Source: JAJDTT01 sp965116695 (GTDB taxonomy: Bacteria; Acidobacteriota; UBA6911; RPQK01; JAJDTT01). Taken from it: 64,000 nucleotides of DNA. Numbering within the stretch: the first letter of the stretch is position 1; each line of letters begins with the position of its first letter. Location: contig OZ220706.1 of the NCBI GenBank assembly GCA_965116695.1, forward strand, positions 2,170,001 through 2,234,000, written 5' to 3'. The notes below the pieces were generated by a model. It worked only from the letters and a program-made list of their open reading frames with translations. It was not told the DNA's origin and did no database searches. Positions 41,213 through 50,128 of the stretch are shown here, piece by piece. The position numbers were made by a program, and so were the translations under genes.

Positions 41213-41521
41213 ATGAATCTTCCTGACGCGGCGGTCATCATCTATGGCGTCCTGGTGGCGCTGGGAGGGGTGATGGGCTACCGGAAGGCCCGCAGCATTC
41301 CTTCCCTCGTCCTGGGCGTGCTCTTCGGAGTGGCCCTTATCCTCTCGGCGTTGTTCGCCGGAGCGGAAAGCGCGGTCCCGGCAGACCTGCCGCTGTGGCT
41401 GGCTATGGCACTGACGGCCATGTCCCTCTATCGCCTCAACGCAACGCGGCGCTTCATGCCGGCCGGACTTCTGGTCCTGCTCGGCGCCGCCGTCATCGTA
41501 ATCCTGTTGGGAGCCGGGTAG
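41213..41521 (+). CDS. TMEM14-family small membrane protein
   Basis: A 102-residue protein with four membrane helices. IIYGVLVALGGVMGYRKARS and IPSLVLGVLFGVALILSALF match the TMEM14 family, which in mitochondria includes a porphyrinogen transporter and in bacteria has no clear role. The central GYRKARSIPSL is the family hallmark. It lies in the same direction as the TMEM220-like gene, ten bases downstream. Confidence 0.8.
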   Translation: MNLPDAAVIIYGVLVALGGVMGYRKARSIPSLVLGVLFGVALILSALFAGAESAVPADLPLWLAMALTAMSLYRLNATRRFMPAGLLVLLGAAVIVILLGAG

Positions 41522-41547
41522 CTCTTGAGCGCCCGGATCGTGTGACC

Positions 41548-42422
41548 ATGATGAAATCCCTGCCCCTGATCCTGCTGCTGGCCCTCGGTCCCCCCCGTCA
41601 GAAGTCGAGATTGGCGTATTGACCAAGATCCAGGTCATGCTTCGCCAGGGGACCGAAGTCAGCTTCTCCCAACTCCAGAATGATCCCCATTTTGACAGGG
41701 AGGAGAAGGAGTTCATCGGAAGGCTCTTCGAGATCCTGTTCCGCATCCCCGCCTTCGTCAGGAGCGAACTGGATCGGACCGGCGAGCCCCCGACGCGGGT
41801 GCAGATCGGAGAACGGTTCGGCGTCGGCGTCCAGTCCATCGAGTTGTTGCTGAGAGTCATGGAAATCGACCGCCGGGTCCCCAAGATGTTCGACCGGGAC
41901 CAGGCCGGAGAGATCGCCAAGGTTCACCGGCCGGGAGTGGCGGCCTTCCTGCAGCGTCACGGCAACCCGGTCCGCGTCACCGGCTGGGAAGGAAAACCAG
42001 CACCCGACTTCGATTTGCAGACCCTGGAGGGAAAGCGGCTGTCCAGCGAGAGCTTGAGAGGGTCCAACGCCCTCCTCTATTTCTGGTTCACCGGCTGCCC
42101 TCCCTGCTCCCGGATCTCGCCCATCCTGGAATCGCTCCACCAGCGGTACGAAGACGATCAGCTCCAAGTGGTGGGCCTGAACGCCGACCGGATCCTGGAG
42201 TTGACGGTGAGCGACCGGGAGCGCCTCGAATACCTGAAAAAGCACGGCGTCTCCTTTCCCAACGTCCACCTGACGCCGGCGGCCCAGGAGGCCTTCGGAA
42301 ACGTCAACGTCTTCCCCACGCTCTTTCTCCTGGATTCGTCCGGAACGGTGGTCCGGCGCCTGATCAACTACCAGAGTCAGGAGACCATGGACCAGGTGGT
42401 CGCCGAACTGGTGGGACCCTGA
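41548..42422 (+). CDS. TlpA-like thiol-disulfide protein; signal peptide separated by an apparent one-base deletion
   Basis: An exported thioredoxin-fold protein. Residues from LRGSNALLYFWFTGCPPCSR carry the redox motif CPPC, and VNVFPTLFLLDSSG is the cis-Pro loop. A helical region of about 120 residues precedes it. The only in-frame start is a TTG at 41619. However, an ATG at 41548 (or 41551) starts a clear signal peptide, MMKSLPLILLLALGPP, in another frame. Adding one C to the run of seven at 41590-41596 joins the two as ...GPPPSEVEIGVLTKIQ. So the gene probably runs from 41548 with one base missing from a C run, or the sequence is wrong there. It would reduce disulfides outside the cytoplasm. 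Confidence 0.8.
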
Positions 42423-42455
42423 TGCCGGCCGGCGAGCCGCGGCGGCAGCCGGGGA

Positions 42456-42530
42456 GCGGTTTTCTAACCGCCGGACTCCCGCGCAGCAAAGCGGGGACAG
42501 GATAGCGGGCGATTGGAAGTCGCGCTTCCT
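42456..42530. repeat. Intergenic repeat-like hairpins
   Basis: Two hairpins lie between the TlpA-like gene and the permease gene. The first is perfect: GCGGTT at 42456-42461 and AACCGC at 42466-42471 with loop TTCT. The second (about 42509-42523) is GCGAT/GTCGC around TGGAA, followed by GCTTCC, and resembles the REP-like hairpin at 50070-50093. Either may end the upstream transcript. Confidence 0.45.
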
Positions 42531-42551
42531 CAGTCTTAAAGCAGCAGCGGA

Positions 42552-43865
42552 ATGAAGCTTTTTCGGGAAATCGGCCTCGCTTCCGCCGTCTTCCTGGTGG
42601 TGGGAAACATCGTCGGGACGGGAATCTACACCACCTCCGGACTCATCGCCCAAGAGATCGGGAATTCTTCGTGGCTTGTGGGAATCTGGGTGGCCGGCGG
42701 CCTGCTGTCCCTGACCGGAGCCCTCTGCTACGCCCAGTTGGGGGCCCGGACCCCCAGGGCCGGAGGCGAGTTCGCCTTCCTCTACCCGGTCTACGGCCCC
42801 CTGCCCGCATTCCTCTCCGGCTGGGCTTCCCTGATCATCGGATTCTCGGGCCCCGTGGCCGCCGCTTCGCTGGGACTCGCCATCTACCTGGAGCCCTACC
42901 TGCCCCTCGCATCGGCACCTCTGGGGAACCAGACAGTGGCGACTATGGTTCTCCTGGCGGTCACCACTCTCCTTACGGTGGGGCTCAGGTTCGGAACCCG
43001 CCTCCATTCCACGGTGACCCTCCTGAACCTGGGACTGCTCGCCGGGTTCACCTGCCTGGTGCTTTTCAACACCCGGAAGAACGGCGTCCTCCACGAGTTG
43101 AATCCGGCCGGCGCCTGGGATCTGGAGACACTGGTCCCGGTGGCTTCGGCTCTGGTCCTGGTCATGTTCTCCTACAGCGGCTGGAACGCCGCGGCCTACA
43201 TCGCCGAGGAGATTCGGGATCCGGCCCGCAACCTCCCCAGGTCCCTGTTGCTGGGGACGGCGCTGGTCACCATCCTCTACGTCGGGATCAATCTGGCCTA
43301 CCTGACGGCGCTTCCCCTCGACCGGCTGCAGGGGGAGGTGGCCGTCGCCCAGTTGGCCGCCGCGGCCGTATTGCCGTCGGGGGAATGGATCGTGACGCTA
43401 CTGATTCTGGTCTCGATCCTGAGCTCCGTCACCGCCATGTCCATCGCGGGTCCGCGAATCTACTTCGCCATGTCCCGCGAACGGCTCTTTCCCTCCTGGT
43501 TGGGCGAGGTGCACCTGCAGAAGAAAATCCCCCTGAAGGCCATCTGGTTCCAGAGCGGCATCGCTGTTGCCCTGGTCTGGATGGGGACCTTGAGGCAGAT
43601 CCTGCTGTTTTCGGGATTCGTGGTCATCCTCTTCTCGGCAGTGACGGTCTCGGCGCTTCTCCGATTGCCTGTCGACGCCGGAGCGAGCCGCGGCGCCTGG
43701 ATCTTGCAGCGGGTTCTGCCCTGGATCTTCGTCCTGACCAGTCTCGCGATCCTGGCCAGCGTCGCACTCTCCCATCCGGGAGAATCCCTGGCCGGCGTGG
43801 CCACGGTCTGCGCCGGGCTTCCCGTCTACCACTACTACCGGCGGCGCCAAAGACCGGCGCCATGA
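42552..43865 (+). CDS. Amino acid permease, APC superfamily
   Basis: A 437-residue membrane transporter with about 12 helices. The first helix has GNIVGTGIYTTSGLIAQEIG, the glycine-rich unwound segment that binds the amino-acid backbone. RTPRAGGEFAFLYPVYGPLP, FSYSGWNAAAYIAEEIRDPA and NLPRSLLLGTALVTILY are the other APC signatures and resemble the LAT/basic amino acid group. It imports or exchanges amino acids across the inner membrane; the specific substrate is unclear. It converges on the isoaspartyl methyltransferase gene, with 7 bases between them. Confidence 0.9.
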   Translation: MKLFREIGLASAVFLVVGNIVGTGIYTTSGLIAQEIGNSSWLVGIWVAGGLLSLTGALCYAQLGARTPRAGGEFAFLYPVYGPLPAFLSGWASLIIGFSGPVAAASLGLAIYLEPYLPLASAPLGNQTVATMVLLAVTTLLTVGLRFGTRLHSTVTLLNLGLLAGFTCLVLFNTRKNGVLHELNPAGAWDLETLVPVASALVLVMFSYSGWNAAAYIAEEIRDPARNLPRSLLLGTALVTILYVGINLAYLTALPLDRLQGEVAVAQLAAAAVLPSGEWIVTLLILVSILSSVTAMSIAGPRIYFAMSRERLFPSWLGEVHLQKKIPLKAIWFQSGIAVALVWMGTLRQILLFSGFVVILFSAVTVSALLRLPVDAGASRGAWILQRVLPWIFVLTSLAILASVALSHPGESLAGVATVCAGLPVYHYYRRRQRPAP

Positions 43866-43872
43866 TGGGAGT

Positions 43873-44652
43873 CTATTCCTGGACCTTCCCGGTCATGGGG
43901 ACGAAACGGACGGCGAGCACGTTCTGGCGGCGGATCTTGCCCTCCTCCTTGGTCAACAGGAGCAGCTTCTGGACGGTTCCCGGATCGCCCACGGGAATGA
44001 CCAGGCGTCCCCCCTCAGCCAATTGCTGCTGAAGGGGCTCGGGAACCCGTCCGGCCGCGGCCGTCACCAGGATGACGTCGAAGGGAGCCGCCTCGGGCCA
44101 CCCGAGATAACCGTCTCCCGCCCGGGCGTGAACATTTTCGTAGCCGAGCCGCTGGAGCAATGCCCCCGACCGGCGGGCCAGCTCGGGGACGATCTCGATG
44201 GTGTAAACCTGATCCACCAGCTCCGCCAGGACCGCCGCCTGGTAACCGGAACCGGTTCCGATTTCCAGCGCCCGGGCGCCCTCCTTCGGATCCGCCAACT
44301 GGGTCATCAGAGCGACGATGTAGGGCTGGGAAATGGTCTGTCCCAGGCCGATCGGCAGGGGGTGGTCCTCGTACGCGAAATGCCGCACGGCCTGGGGCAC
44401 GAACTCGTGCCTGGGAACTTTGCCCATGGCCTCCAGGACACGGCGGTCCCAGATGTCTCGGGACCGGAGCTGCGTGGCCACCATCTCCTGGCGGAGGCGT
44501 GGGTAGTCGGCGGCCGCGGCCGCGGAATCTCCCGGCTTCCGGGAGCCGCAGGCCGCGGCGAGCGGGAACAAAAGAACAGTCAGGAGCAGCAGATTTCGCC
44601 CGGTGCGGGACCGGAGAGCGGGAAGGGCGAGACCGAAGGTTGGCGCCATCAT
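43873..44652 (-). CDS. pcm: Protein-L-isoaspartate O-methyltransferase with lipoprotein signal
   Basis: This enzyme methylates isoaspartyl residues in aged proteins, using SAM, to start their repair. RQEMVATQLRSRDIWDRRVL, FVPQAVRHFAYEDHPLPIGL, GQTISQPYIVALMTQLAD and LEIGTGSGYQAAVLAEL (SAM motif I) are family signatures. The 259 residues are about 50 longer than the E. coli enzyme because of an N-terminal signal with lipobox PLAAACG (LAAAC, Cys about residue 35). So it should be a lipoprotein working on extracytoplasmic proteins. An exported Pcm raises the question of SAM supply. It lies 117 bases downstream of the Oar-like gene on the same strand. Confidence 0.9.
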   Translation of the reverse strand: MMAPTFGLALPALRSRTGRNLLLLTVLLFPLAAACGSRKPGDSAAAAADYPRLRQEMVATQLRSRDIWDRRVLEAMGKVPRHEFVPQAVRHFAYEDHPLPIGLGQTISQPYIVALMTQLADPKEGARALEIGTGSGYQAAVLAELVDQVYTIEIVPELARRSGALLQRLGYENVHARAGDGYLGWPEAAPFDVILVTAAAGRVPEPLQQQLAEGGRLVIPVGDPGTVQKLLLLTKEEGKIRRQNVLAVRFVPMTGKVQE

Positions 44653-44769
44653 GCGGAACCTCTCCGACTCGAACTGGACACGGACCGAGTCAGAATCGAC
44701 TATTGGAAGAGTCTATCCCAGGAGCGTGGGCCACGGAAAATTTGCGGGAAGATTCGAGCTGCTCATCTC

Positions 44770-47457
44770 TCAAAAGGAGTACTTGAGCGCGACCTCGATC
44801 TCGCGAGAGCGGTGGGCCCCGAAGATCTTTCCGAAGAGCGAGGTCGCGACGACGGCGTTGGGCTGGCGGAAGTTGACCTGGTTGAAGGCGTTGAAGAGTT
44901 CCACGCGAAGCTCCACCAGATCTCCGTTGACCAGCCGGGTCTGCTTGATCAGGCTGATGTCCCACGCATGATACCCGGGACGCCGCAGGATGTTCCGCCC
45001 GGAATTGCCGAAGGAGTAGGGCGCCGGCTCGGCGAAGTCGTCCACCGGGAACCACATGTCCACCGAGGATTCGAACCGGTCGCCCGGTGTCATGGCAATT
45101 CGGTCCGCCCGGTCTCCTCCGAGTCCATCGTTGTTCCCGTCGCCCGGCCCATAGACGCTGAAGGGTGTCCCGTCCTGAATTCGGGTGATGCCCGAGAGTC
45201 GCCAGCCGTCCACCAGTTGCAGCAGCGGGCTCCGTCCCTCGGAACCCAGCGTCCGCTCCCTTCCCGGCGGCAGGTCGATAATGTAGTTCAGGGAGAACTG
45301 CCGAATGGGGACCCCCCGGGCGGATGCCCGTTCGGCCTTCAGATTCCTCGGGTTCGACGGTTCCCGCCGATAGCGGTCGTCCAGCGAACGGTGCAACGTG
45401 AAGGCGGAACGGAGGGACATGCCGTCGCTCAGGCGCCGTTCCGCGGACAAATTCATCCGGTGGCTGCTCCCGGAGGAACCGCCGGTCAAGATCCGGAACC
45501 GGCCGAAATCGGGGTTCGGCCGCCGAGACTGGATCGGACCCGGCGCCGGAAGCGGTATGTTCCCCGGGAGAACCCGGCTCCACCCGGTCCTCTTGTTTCC
45601 GTAGTAGGAGGCCCGTAGCTGCCACACCTCCTGGAAGTCGTTCTCGAGAAGCAACGTCCAGGCCTGCACATAAGGCGTTCTCAGGCCGGTCTCGATCCCG
45701 CGGACCACCAGCTCGGGAGGCGCCACGTTTTCAAACGGATTCGCCAGATCCAGATCGGGACTGTCCACCGGGGATTGGGCGGTTTCCGTGTAGTAGAAGG
45801 GATAGTTCTTCCCCAGATAACGGCTGAAACTACTGCTCCCCACCACCGAGTAGTAGAGAGAATACGAGGCCCGGAAGACCAATCGGTTGGTCTTGAAGGG
45901 CCGGTAGGACAACCCGATCCGGGGAGCCCAGTCGTTGCGGTCGGGGAACACCAGTCCGCCCCGCCCCGCCCTCTCCAAGCCGAGGGCCCGGGCTTCGAAG
46001 CTGTCGGCCACGATGATCCGGCCCGAGGCCGGGGGCTCGAACAGGAGCGGGAAAAAACCGGAAATGGTGTCGCTGTTGGACCGGTAGGGAGACGCGTAAT
46101 GGTAGGCAACCCCTCCTGTCAGCGCCAGAATCGGACTCAACCGCCAGCGGTCCCGGATATAGGCCTGCCACTGGTTGCGCTGCAGGTCGGTCCTGTCCGA
46201 TCCCACCGTCCGGGAGGCCACACTGGGCAGACCCAGAACGAAATCCGCAAACCCGTCACCCGTGTAGAACCCGCTGAATTCGAATTCGCCGCGGCCCCGG
46301 CCTTCGATATGCGTGTCATAGACCTGGCGTTTGGTCAGGCTCGTTCCCATGGTCAGGGTGTGATCCCCCAGCACCGTGGTGGTGGAGAACGAACCGGAGT
46401 ACCGGTTGCTGAGCCACTTGTACGGAGAGGATGAATCCCCGAAGGAAGCGTAACCCGTGACTTCGAAGTCCGGATAGCCTTCGGTCAGGGCATCGGGAGC
46501 GGCCAGTCCCGAAATCCCCACCGAATCCAGCAAGCCGACCTGGCCGGAGTTGGGAGACACGCTCAGGCTCAGGTAGCGGTTGTATCCGATGGAGCCCTCG
46601 GTGACCCACCGCGTTCCCAACGTCCGGTTGTGGGAGAGGCTCACCGATTGGCTGCGGAGCGTGCGATCCCAGCCGAAGGCGGGGAGCGAATGAACCCTCT
46701 TCCCGTCGCCGTCCGTCAGCGCGTACTGGAGATAGCTCCTGGCATCGTCGCCGCCGGTATAGTCGAAGCGAATGAGGTAGTCGTCCCGGTTGGTCACCCG
46801 GGGCTGGTTGTTGACGAAGTTCCGGTCGGGGTCCGAGCTATTGGGATCGGGAATGACGCGGAAGAGATTCCTGGCGACCGGATGCAGCCGGTTCCGGGGT
46901 ATTTGATTTCCCGGAAACGGCTCTCCCGTCACCGGATCGACGATGGGGGCCTCGAGACTGCTGAAATCGCCCTGCTTCATCTCCGGCGCCGGCACATGGG
47001 AGAGCAGAGTCGATCCCTTGATGATGCGCAGGCTCTGGAGACTTCCGAAGAGTTGGATCTTGTCGCCGATCCGAGCGCCCAGGCTGGCTCCGAACTCGTT
47101 CCTCTTGTACTCCGGGAGCGGCTTCCCTCCGGGATCGAAGAAGTTGCGGGCGTCGAGGTTGTCGTTCCGGTGAAACCAGTACACAGAGCCGTTCAGTCTC
47201 CCGGCCTGTTTGGCGGGAAACGGGTTGACCATCTCCGCAAGCGAGGGGGCCGGGGTCGAGGGGGCCGTTTCGCGGGGAAGTCCGATCTGGTAGTCGCGGA
47301 TCTGATCCAGGGGACTCTTCCCGGACGGGCCGTCGCTTCCCTGGGAGGCGGCTTCGGCCTTCCTCGGCTTGGCCCGGGCCGAACCCTGATCCCAAACGCC
47401 GGTCACGAGCCCGAAGACGAGCACCGATTTCAAGACGCGGACAACACCGCTGCCCAT
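44770..47457 (-). CDS. Oar-like TonB-dependent-receptor-type outer-membrane beta-barrel protein, lacking plug
   Basis: An 895-residue outer-membrane protein. After a signal peptide (VRVLKSVLVFGLVTGVWDQG, cleaved near SARA) comes a low-complexity linker. Then the barrel begins with RLNGSVYWFHRNDNLDARNF and RNEFGASLGARIGDKIQLFG, which match the start of the barrel in Oar-type proteins of Acidobacteriota and Myxococcota. Barrel strands follow to the final REIEVALKYSF, ending in Phe as outer-membrane barrels do. The N-terminal carboxypeptidase-regulatory-like domain and the plug of normal members are missing. The start is ATG 47457; the longer frame is implausible. A secreted hypothetical gene precedes it by 62 bases. 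Confidence 0.82.
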   Translation of the reverse strand: MGSGVVRVLKSVLVFGLVTGVWDQGSARAKPRKAEAASQGSDGPSGKSPLDQIRDYQIGLPRETAPSTPAPSLAEMVNPFPAKQAGRLNGSVYWFHRNDNLDARNFFDPGGKPLPEYKRNEFGASLGARIGDKIQLFGSLQSLRIIKGSTLLSHVPAPEMKQGDFSSLEAPIVDPVTGEPFPGNQIPRNRLHPVARNLFRVIPDPNSSDPDRNFVNNQPRVTNRDDYLIRFDYTGGDDARSYLQYALTDGDGKRVHSLPAFGWDRTLRSQSVSLSHNRTLGTRWVTEGSIGYNRYLSLSVSPNSGQVGLLDSVGISGLAAPDALTEGYPDFEVTGYASFGDSSSPYKWLSNRYSGSFSTTTVLGDHTLTMGTSLTKRQVYDTHIEGRGRGEFEFSGFYTGDGFADFVLGLPSVASRTVGSDRTDLQRNQWQAYIRDRWRLSPILALTGGVAYHYASPYRSNSDTISGFFPLLFEPPASGRIIVADSFEARALGLERAGRGGLVFPDRNDWAPRIGLSYRPFKTNRLVFRASYSLYYSVVGSSSFSRYLGKNYPFYYTETAQSPVDSPDLDLANPFENVAPPELVVRGIETGLRTPYVQAWTLLLENDFQEVWQLRASYYGNKRTGWSRVLPGNIPLPAPGPIQSRRPNPDFGRFRILTGGSSGSSHRMNLSAERRLSDGMSLRSAFTLHRSLDDRYRREPSNPRNLKAERASARGVPIRQFSLNYIIDLPPGRERTLGSEGRSPLLQLVDGWRLSGITRIQDGTPFSVYGPGDGNNDGLGGDRADRIAMTPGDRFESSVDMWFPVDDFAEPAPYSFGNSGRNILRRPGYHAWDISLIKQTRLVNGDLVELRVELFNAFNQVNFRQPNAVVATSLFGKIFGAHRSREIEVALKYSF

Positions 47458-47519
47458 CTGGATTCCATGCCGTGTTTTCTTTTGGCGGAGCGAAGGGCCG
47501 GCAGAGCGATCGGATGGGA

Positions 47520-48251
47520 TCACAACACGAGCACCCCTTCCACCAGCATGTCGGAAACCGGGAAGTTGACGCGCAACCGGCGGTAAACCGACGGAATATT
47601 GACCTCGAAATTGACTTCTTTCTCCTCCGCCGAAACCACCGGGACGCCGTCGATCCGGCGCGGAAAGACGAACTTGGCCCCCACCGCCTCCTCCCGGGGG
47701 GGGAAGTAGGCGGCCAGTTCGACCCGCGGAAAGCTCTCGGTGGCCAGATACGCCCGGTCTCTCATGGTCTCCAGCGTCTGGGAATCGAAGAAACGCTTCA
47801 CCCTGAGCTCCACGTTGGGGTTGTTGGACCGGAAACTGATGGTGACCACGATCCAACGGCTCACGTCCATATTCAGGCCGGGGGCAATGCCGGCATCGAG
47901 ACGGCTCTTCGCCGCCGGCGCCATCTCGTCGTAGCCGTGCTGAATCTGTTGAATGCGGGCATAGGCCCGGCGAATGGGCGGGGCCGAAAGCAGCCGGACG
48001 AAGAAGGTATTGAAGATCTCCTTCTCCCCGTGAATCCCGCTGCCGACGCCTCCTACGACCCGGGTATAGGTCTGCTTTCGGGCCCAGGGAGACCGGTTCA
48101 GGATCCGGGTGGCTTCAGCCAGCGTCCAATTGGAAAAATCTTTTTGCAGAATCTGCTGTGGTTCCGGGACGGCGGCGCCCGCGGACAGGAAGAGCGACAA
48201 GATCAGACCCGCTCGCAGCAGCAATGGAACTCCTCGAAAGATCCCGGTCAA
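47520..48251 (-). CDS. Hypothetical secreted protein with an SPWA motif
   Basis: A 243-residue exported protein (signal MTGIFRGVPLLLRAGLILSL, then FLSAGAAV). The mature start KDFSNWTLAEATRILNRSPW, followed by ARKQ, carries a pattern (nW...ea..iL..SPWA) seen in many secreted proteins of unknown role in Acidobacteriota. The rest contains predicted strands, ending RLRVNFPVSDMLVEGVLVL. I do not know a function for the family. It is the first gene of a likely unit with the Oar-like protein. Confidence 0.7.
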   Translation of the reverse strand: MTGIFRGVPLLLRAGLILSLFLSAGAAVPEPQQILQKDFSNWTLAEATRILNRSPWARKQTYTRVVGGVGSGIHGEKEIFNTFFVRLLSAPPIRRAYARIQQIQHGYDEMAPAAKSRLDAGIAPGLNMDVSRWIVVTISFRSNNPNVELRVKRFFDSQTLETMRDRAYLATESFPRVELAAYFPPREEAVGAKFVFPRRIDGVPVVSAEEKEVNFEVNIPSVYRRLRVNFPVSDMLVEGVLVL

Positions 48252-48397
48252 TATCCTCGGTCAGGAACTCACACTCCGCCGGACCGCGCCCGTCACACCC
48301 GGCGACGGCTAACGGAAATTTTAACACAGGGGACTGCGCGGTCCGGCTGGCCGGACGGAGAGAGAAGGGAGAATATCTACGGGACCCCGTTGCCCCG

Positions 48398-49933
48398 TCA
48401 GGTTCCTGACGAACCGATGGTTTCGGGCTTGTAGCCCCCCCGCGAACGGAAATAGGCGATCAGGATCAGGTAGCAGGCCAGCATGACGAGGGGAAGCACG
48501 GCGATCCGGGCCAGCGTTCCCTGTTTGGAATCCACCACCACCTCGCCGACGCGCTCCCGGCTCTCCTGGTCGAGACTTCCCAAGGCGGACTGATCCAAGG
48601 CGTTGTACCGCCCCAGAAGCCCCAGCTTCTCGGTCATGACCTGGGCATGCAGGGCCTGGTCCTCCTGTTTCATCAGGCGATCGAACGCCTGGTCCTGAAA
48701 GGTGCCGATGAGGGGTCCGCCCAGGACCCCCACCGCCAGCATGCCGACGCCGGCGATGGCGTTCAGGGTCAATGCCCCGCCGCGGGGAAAGGACTCGCTC
48801 ACGACTCCCAGGGTCGCCGGCCAGAAGAAGGTCTTGCCCACGCCGTAGAGCGTGGCGGCCAGGAAAATCACGGAGGCGGCCTGGCCGGCGGAGGACAGCC
48901 AGAATAGGCCGGCGGAGGCGATCAGCGCCGAAACGGCCAGCAGGCCCAAGGGGGAAATGCGGTGGGTGATCGGCCCCGCGAAGAAGCGAAGGACGAACAT
49001 GATGAGGGAGGTGTAGATCAGGACCAGGGCGCCGGCGTCGGGACTGGCCAGCACCGAACTCATGAGGTCGGCGATCCAACTGTCGGTTCCCAGCTCGGTC
49101 GTCGCCAGGGGCATCATGATCAGCAGCAGGAAGACGAACATGGGCCGCCCCAACGAGCGGACGAAGTAGACGAAAGCGGCCGTCGGCGCCACCACCAGCA
49201 CCACCTTCATCCAAGGCTCCAGCGCGCTCTGGTGGACCAGCAGGATCTGGTCCAGTCCCTGCACCAGCAGATAGCAGACGATCAGGCAGCTCGCCGCGCC
49301 GAATTCCCGGAGCATGTCCAGGTAGGGGACTCCGGCGGCCACCCGCTCCTGAACCGGAAACTTCCGGCCCAGCAACAGGAACCCGTAGAGGACGGTGGGA
49401 ATCACCACCAGGCCCACCTTCCACTGCCACAGATTGCCGGCAAGCCCTCCCAGCATATCCCCCGTTCCCAGCGTCATGGCCAGCAGACCGCCCAGGACCA
49501 GGCCTCCGGGCCAGCCGGCGTGGAGCACGCTCAGGTAGTGGGTCTTCTGCTTGTCGTAGATGGTGGCCACCACCGGATTGATCACCGCTTCGACGATCCC
49601 GTTGGAAAGTGCGAAAAGGAAGGTGCCCAGGTACAGAGTCGAGAAGTTCCCGGCGAAGATGGTGATCACGGCCGATGCCAGGTGACCCGCAAAGGCGAGC
49701 ACCATGGAGACGCCGTAACCGATCCGGTCCACCACCAGGCTGAAGAGGATGATGGAGATGGCGAAGGGGTAGAGCCCGGCCCCCACCAGGTACCCGATCT
49801 GCTCCCCGCTGAGGTTGAACTGGGCCCGCCAGTCATCCAGGATCATGGCCCGCACTACGAATCCGAACGCGGTGGCGACCAGCGCAAAGAAACATCCCAG
49901 AAACAGCCTTCGCCCGCCGACTCCATTCGACAT
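48398..49933 (-). CDS. MFS transporter
   Basis: A 511-residue major facilitator. The first helices (LFLGCFFALVATAFGFVVRA), the FSLVVDRIGYGVSMVLAFAG loop (an MFS A-like motif), and VLHAGWPGGLVLGGLLAMT are typical of MFS sugar- or inositol-type carriers in Planctomycetes- and Acidobacteriota-like genomes. Helix 10-11 reads SAGQAASVIFLAATLYGVGK. There is an unusual charged insert of about 70 residues (FQDQAFDRLMKQEDQALHAQ, then SLDQESRERVGEVVVDSKQG) before the last helix. It is divergent from the nucleotidyltransferase-kinase gene, so it could import the sugar which that enzyme activates. Confidence 0.85.
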   Translation of the reverse strand: MSNGVGGRRLFLGCFFALVATAFGFVVRAMILDDWRAQFNLSGEQIGYLVGAGLYPFAISIILFSLVVDRIGYGVSMVLAFAGHLASAVITIFAGNFSTLYLGTFLFALSNGIVEAVINPVVATIYDKQKTHYLSVLHAGWPGGLVLGGLLAMTLGTGDMLGGLAGNLWQWKVGLVVIPTVLYGFLLLGRKFPVQERVAAGVPYLDMLREFGAASCLIVCYLLVQGLDQILLVHQSALEPWMKVVLVVAPTAAFVYFVRSLGRPMFVFLLLIMMPLATTELGTDSWIADLMSSVLASPDAGALVLIYTSLIMFVLRFFAGPITHRISPLGLLAVSALIASAGLFWLSSAGQAASVIFLAATLYGVGKTFFWPATLGVVSESFPRGGALTLNAIAGVGMLAVGVLGGPLIGTFQDQAFDRLMKQEDQALHAQVMTEKLGLLGRYNALDQSALGSLDQESRERVGEVVVDSKQGTLARIAVLPLVMLACYLILIAYFRSRGGYKPETIGSSGT

Positions 49934-50069
49934 GCATCCACCTCTCTTCTACTGAACCGGAACCGGGGCCGGTCCCGCCGTACCCGGAAAGTTTGAGGGA
50001 CACCCCACCGAGAGTCAATCGTCTCGCCAAGGTGTCGTCCAACCGCCCGGCAGCGGCGCCCGGACACGT

Positions 50070-50093
50070 CGGCGGCTGGAAAGCCGCCGCTCC
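50070..50093. repeat. REP-like hairpin
   Basis: CGGCGGC (50070-50076) and GCCGCCG (50083-50089) around the loop TGGAAA, followed by CTCC. The stem is identical to that of the second repeat at 31912-31931, and the trailing CTCC is shared. It lies between divergent genes, 36 bases before the ATG of the fusion gene. Confidence 0.6.
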
Positions 50094-50128
50094 GGCTTGG
50101 TAGGATTCCGGCGGCAAGACCACGCGAG

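Noticed and set aside
45067..45080. TCGAACC box resembling a tRNA T-arm
   Set aside because: It lies inside the Oar-like coding sequence and no acceptor or anticodon arm surrounds it.
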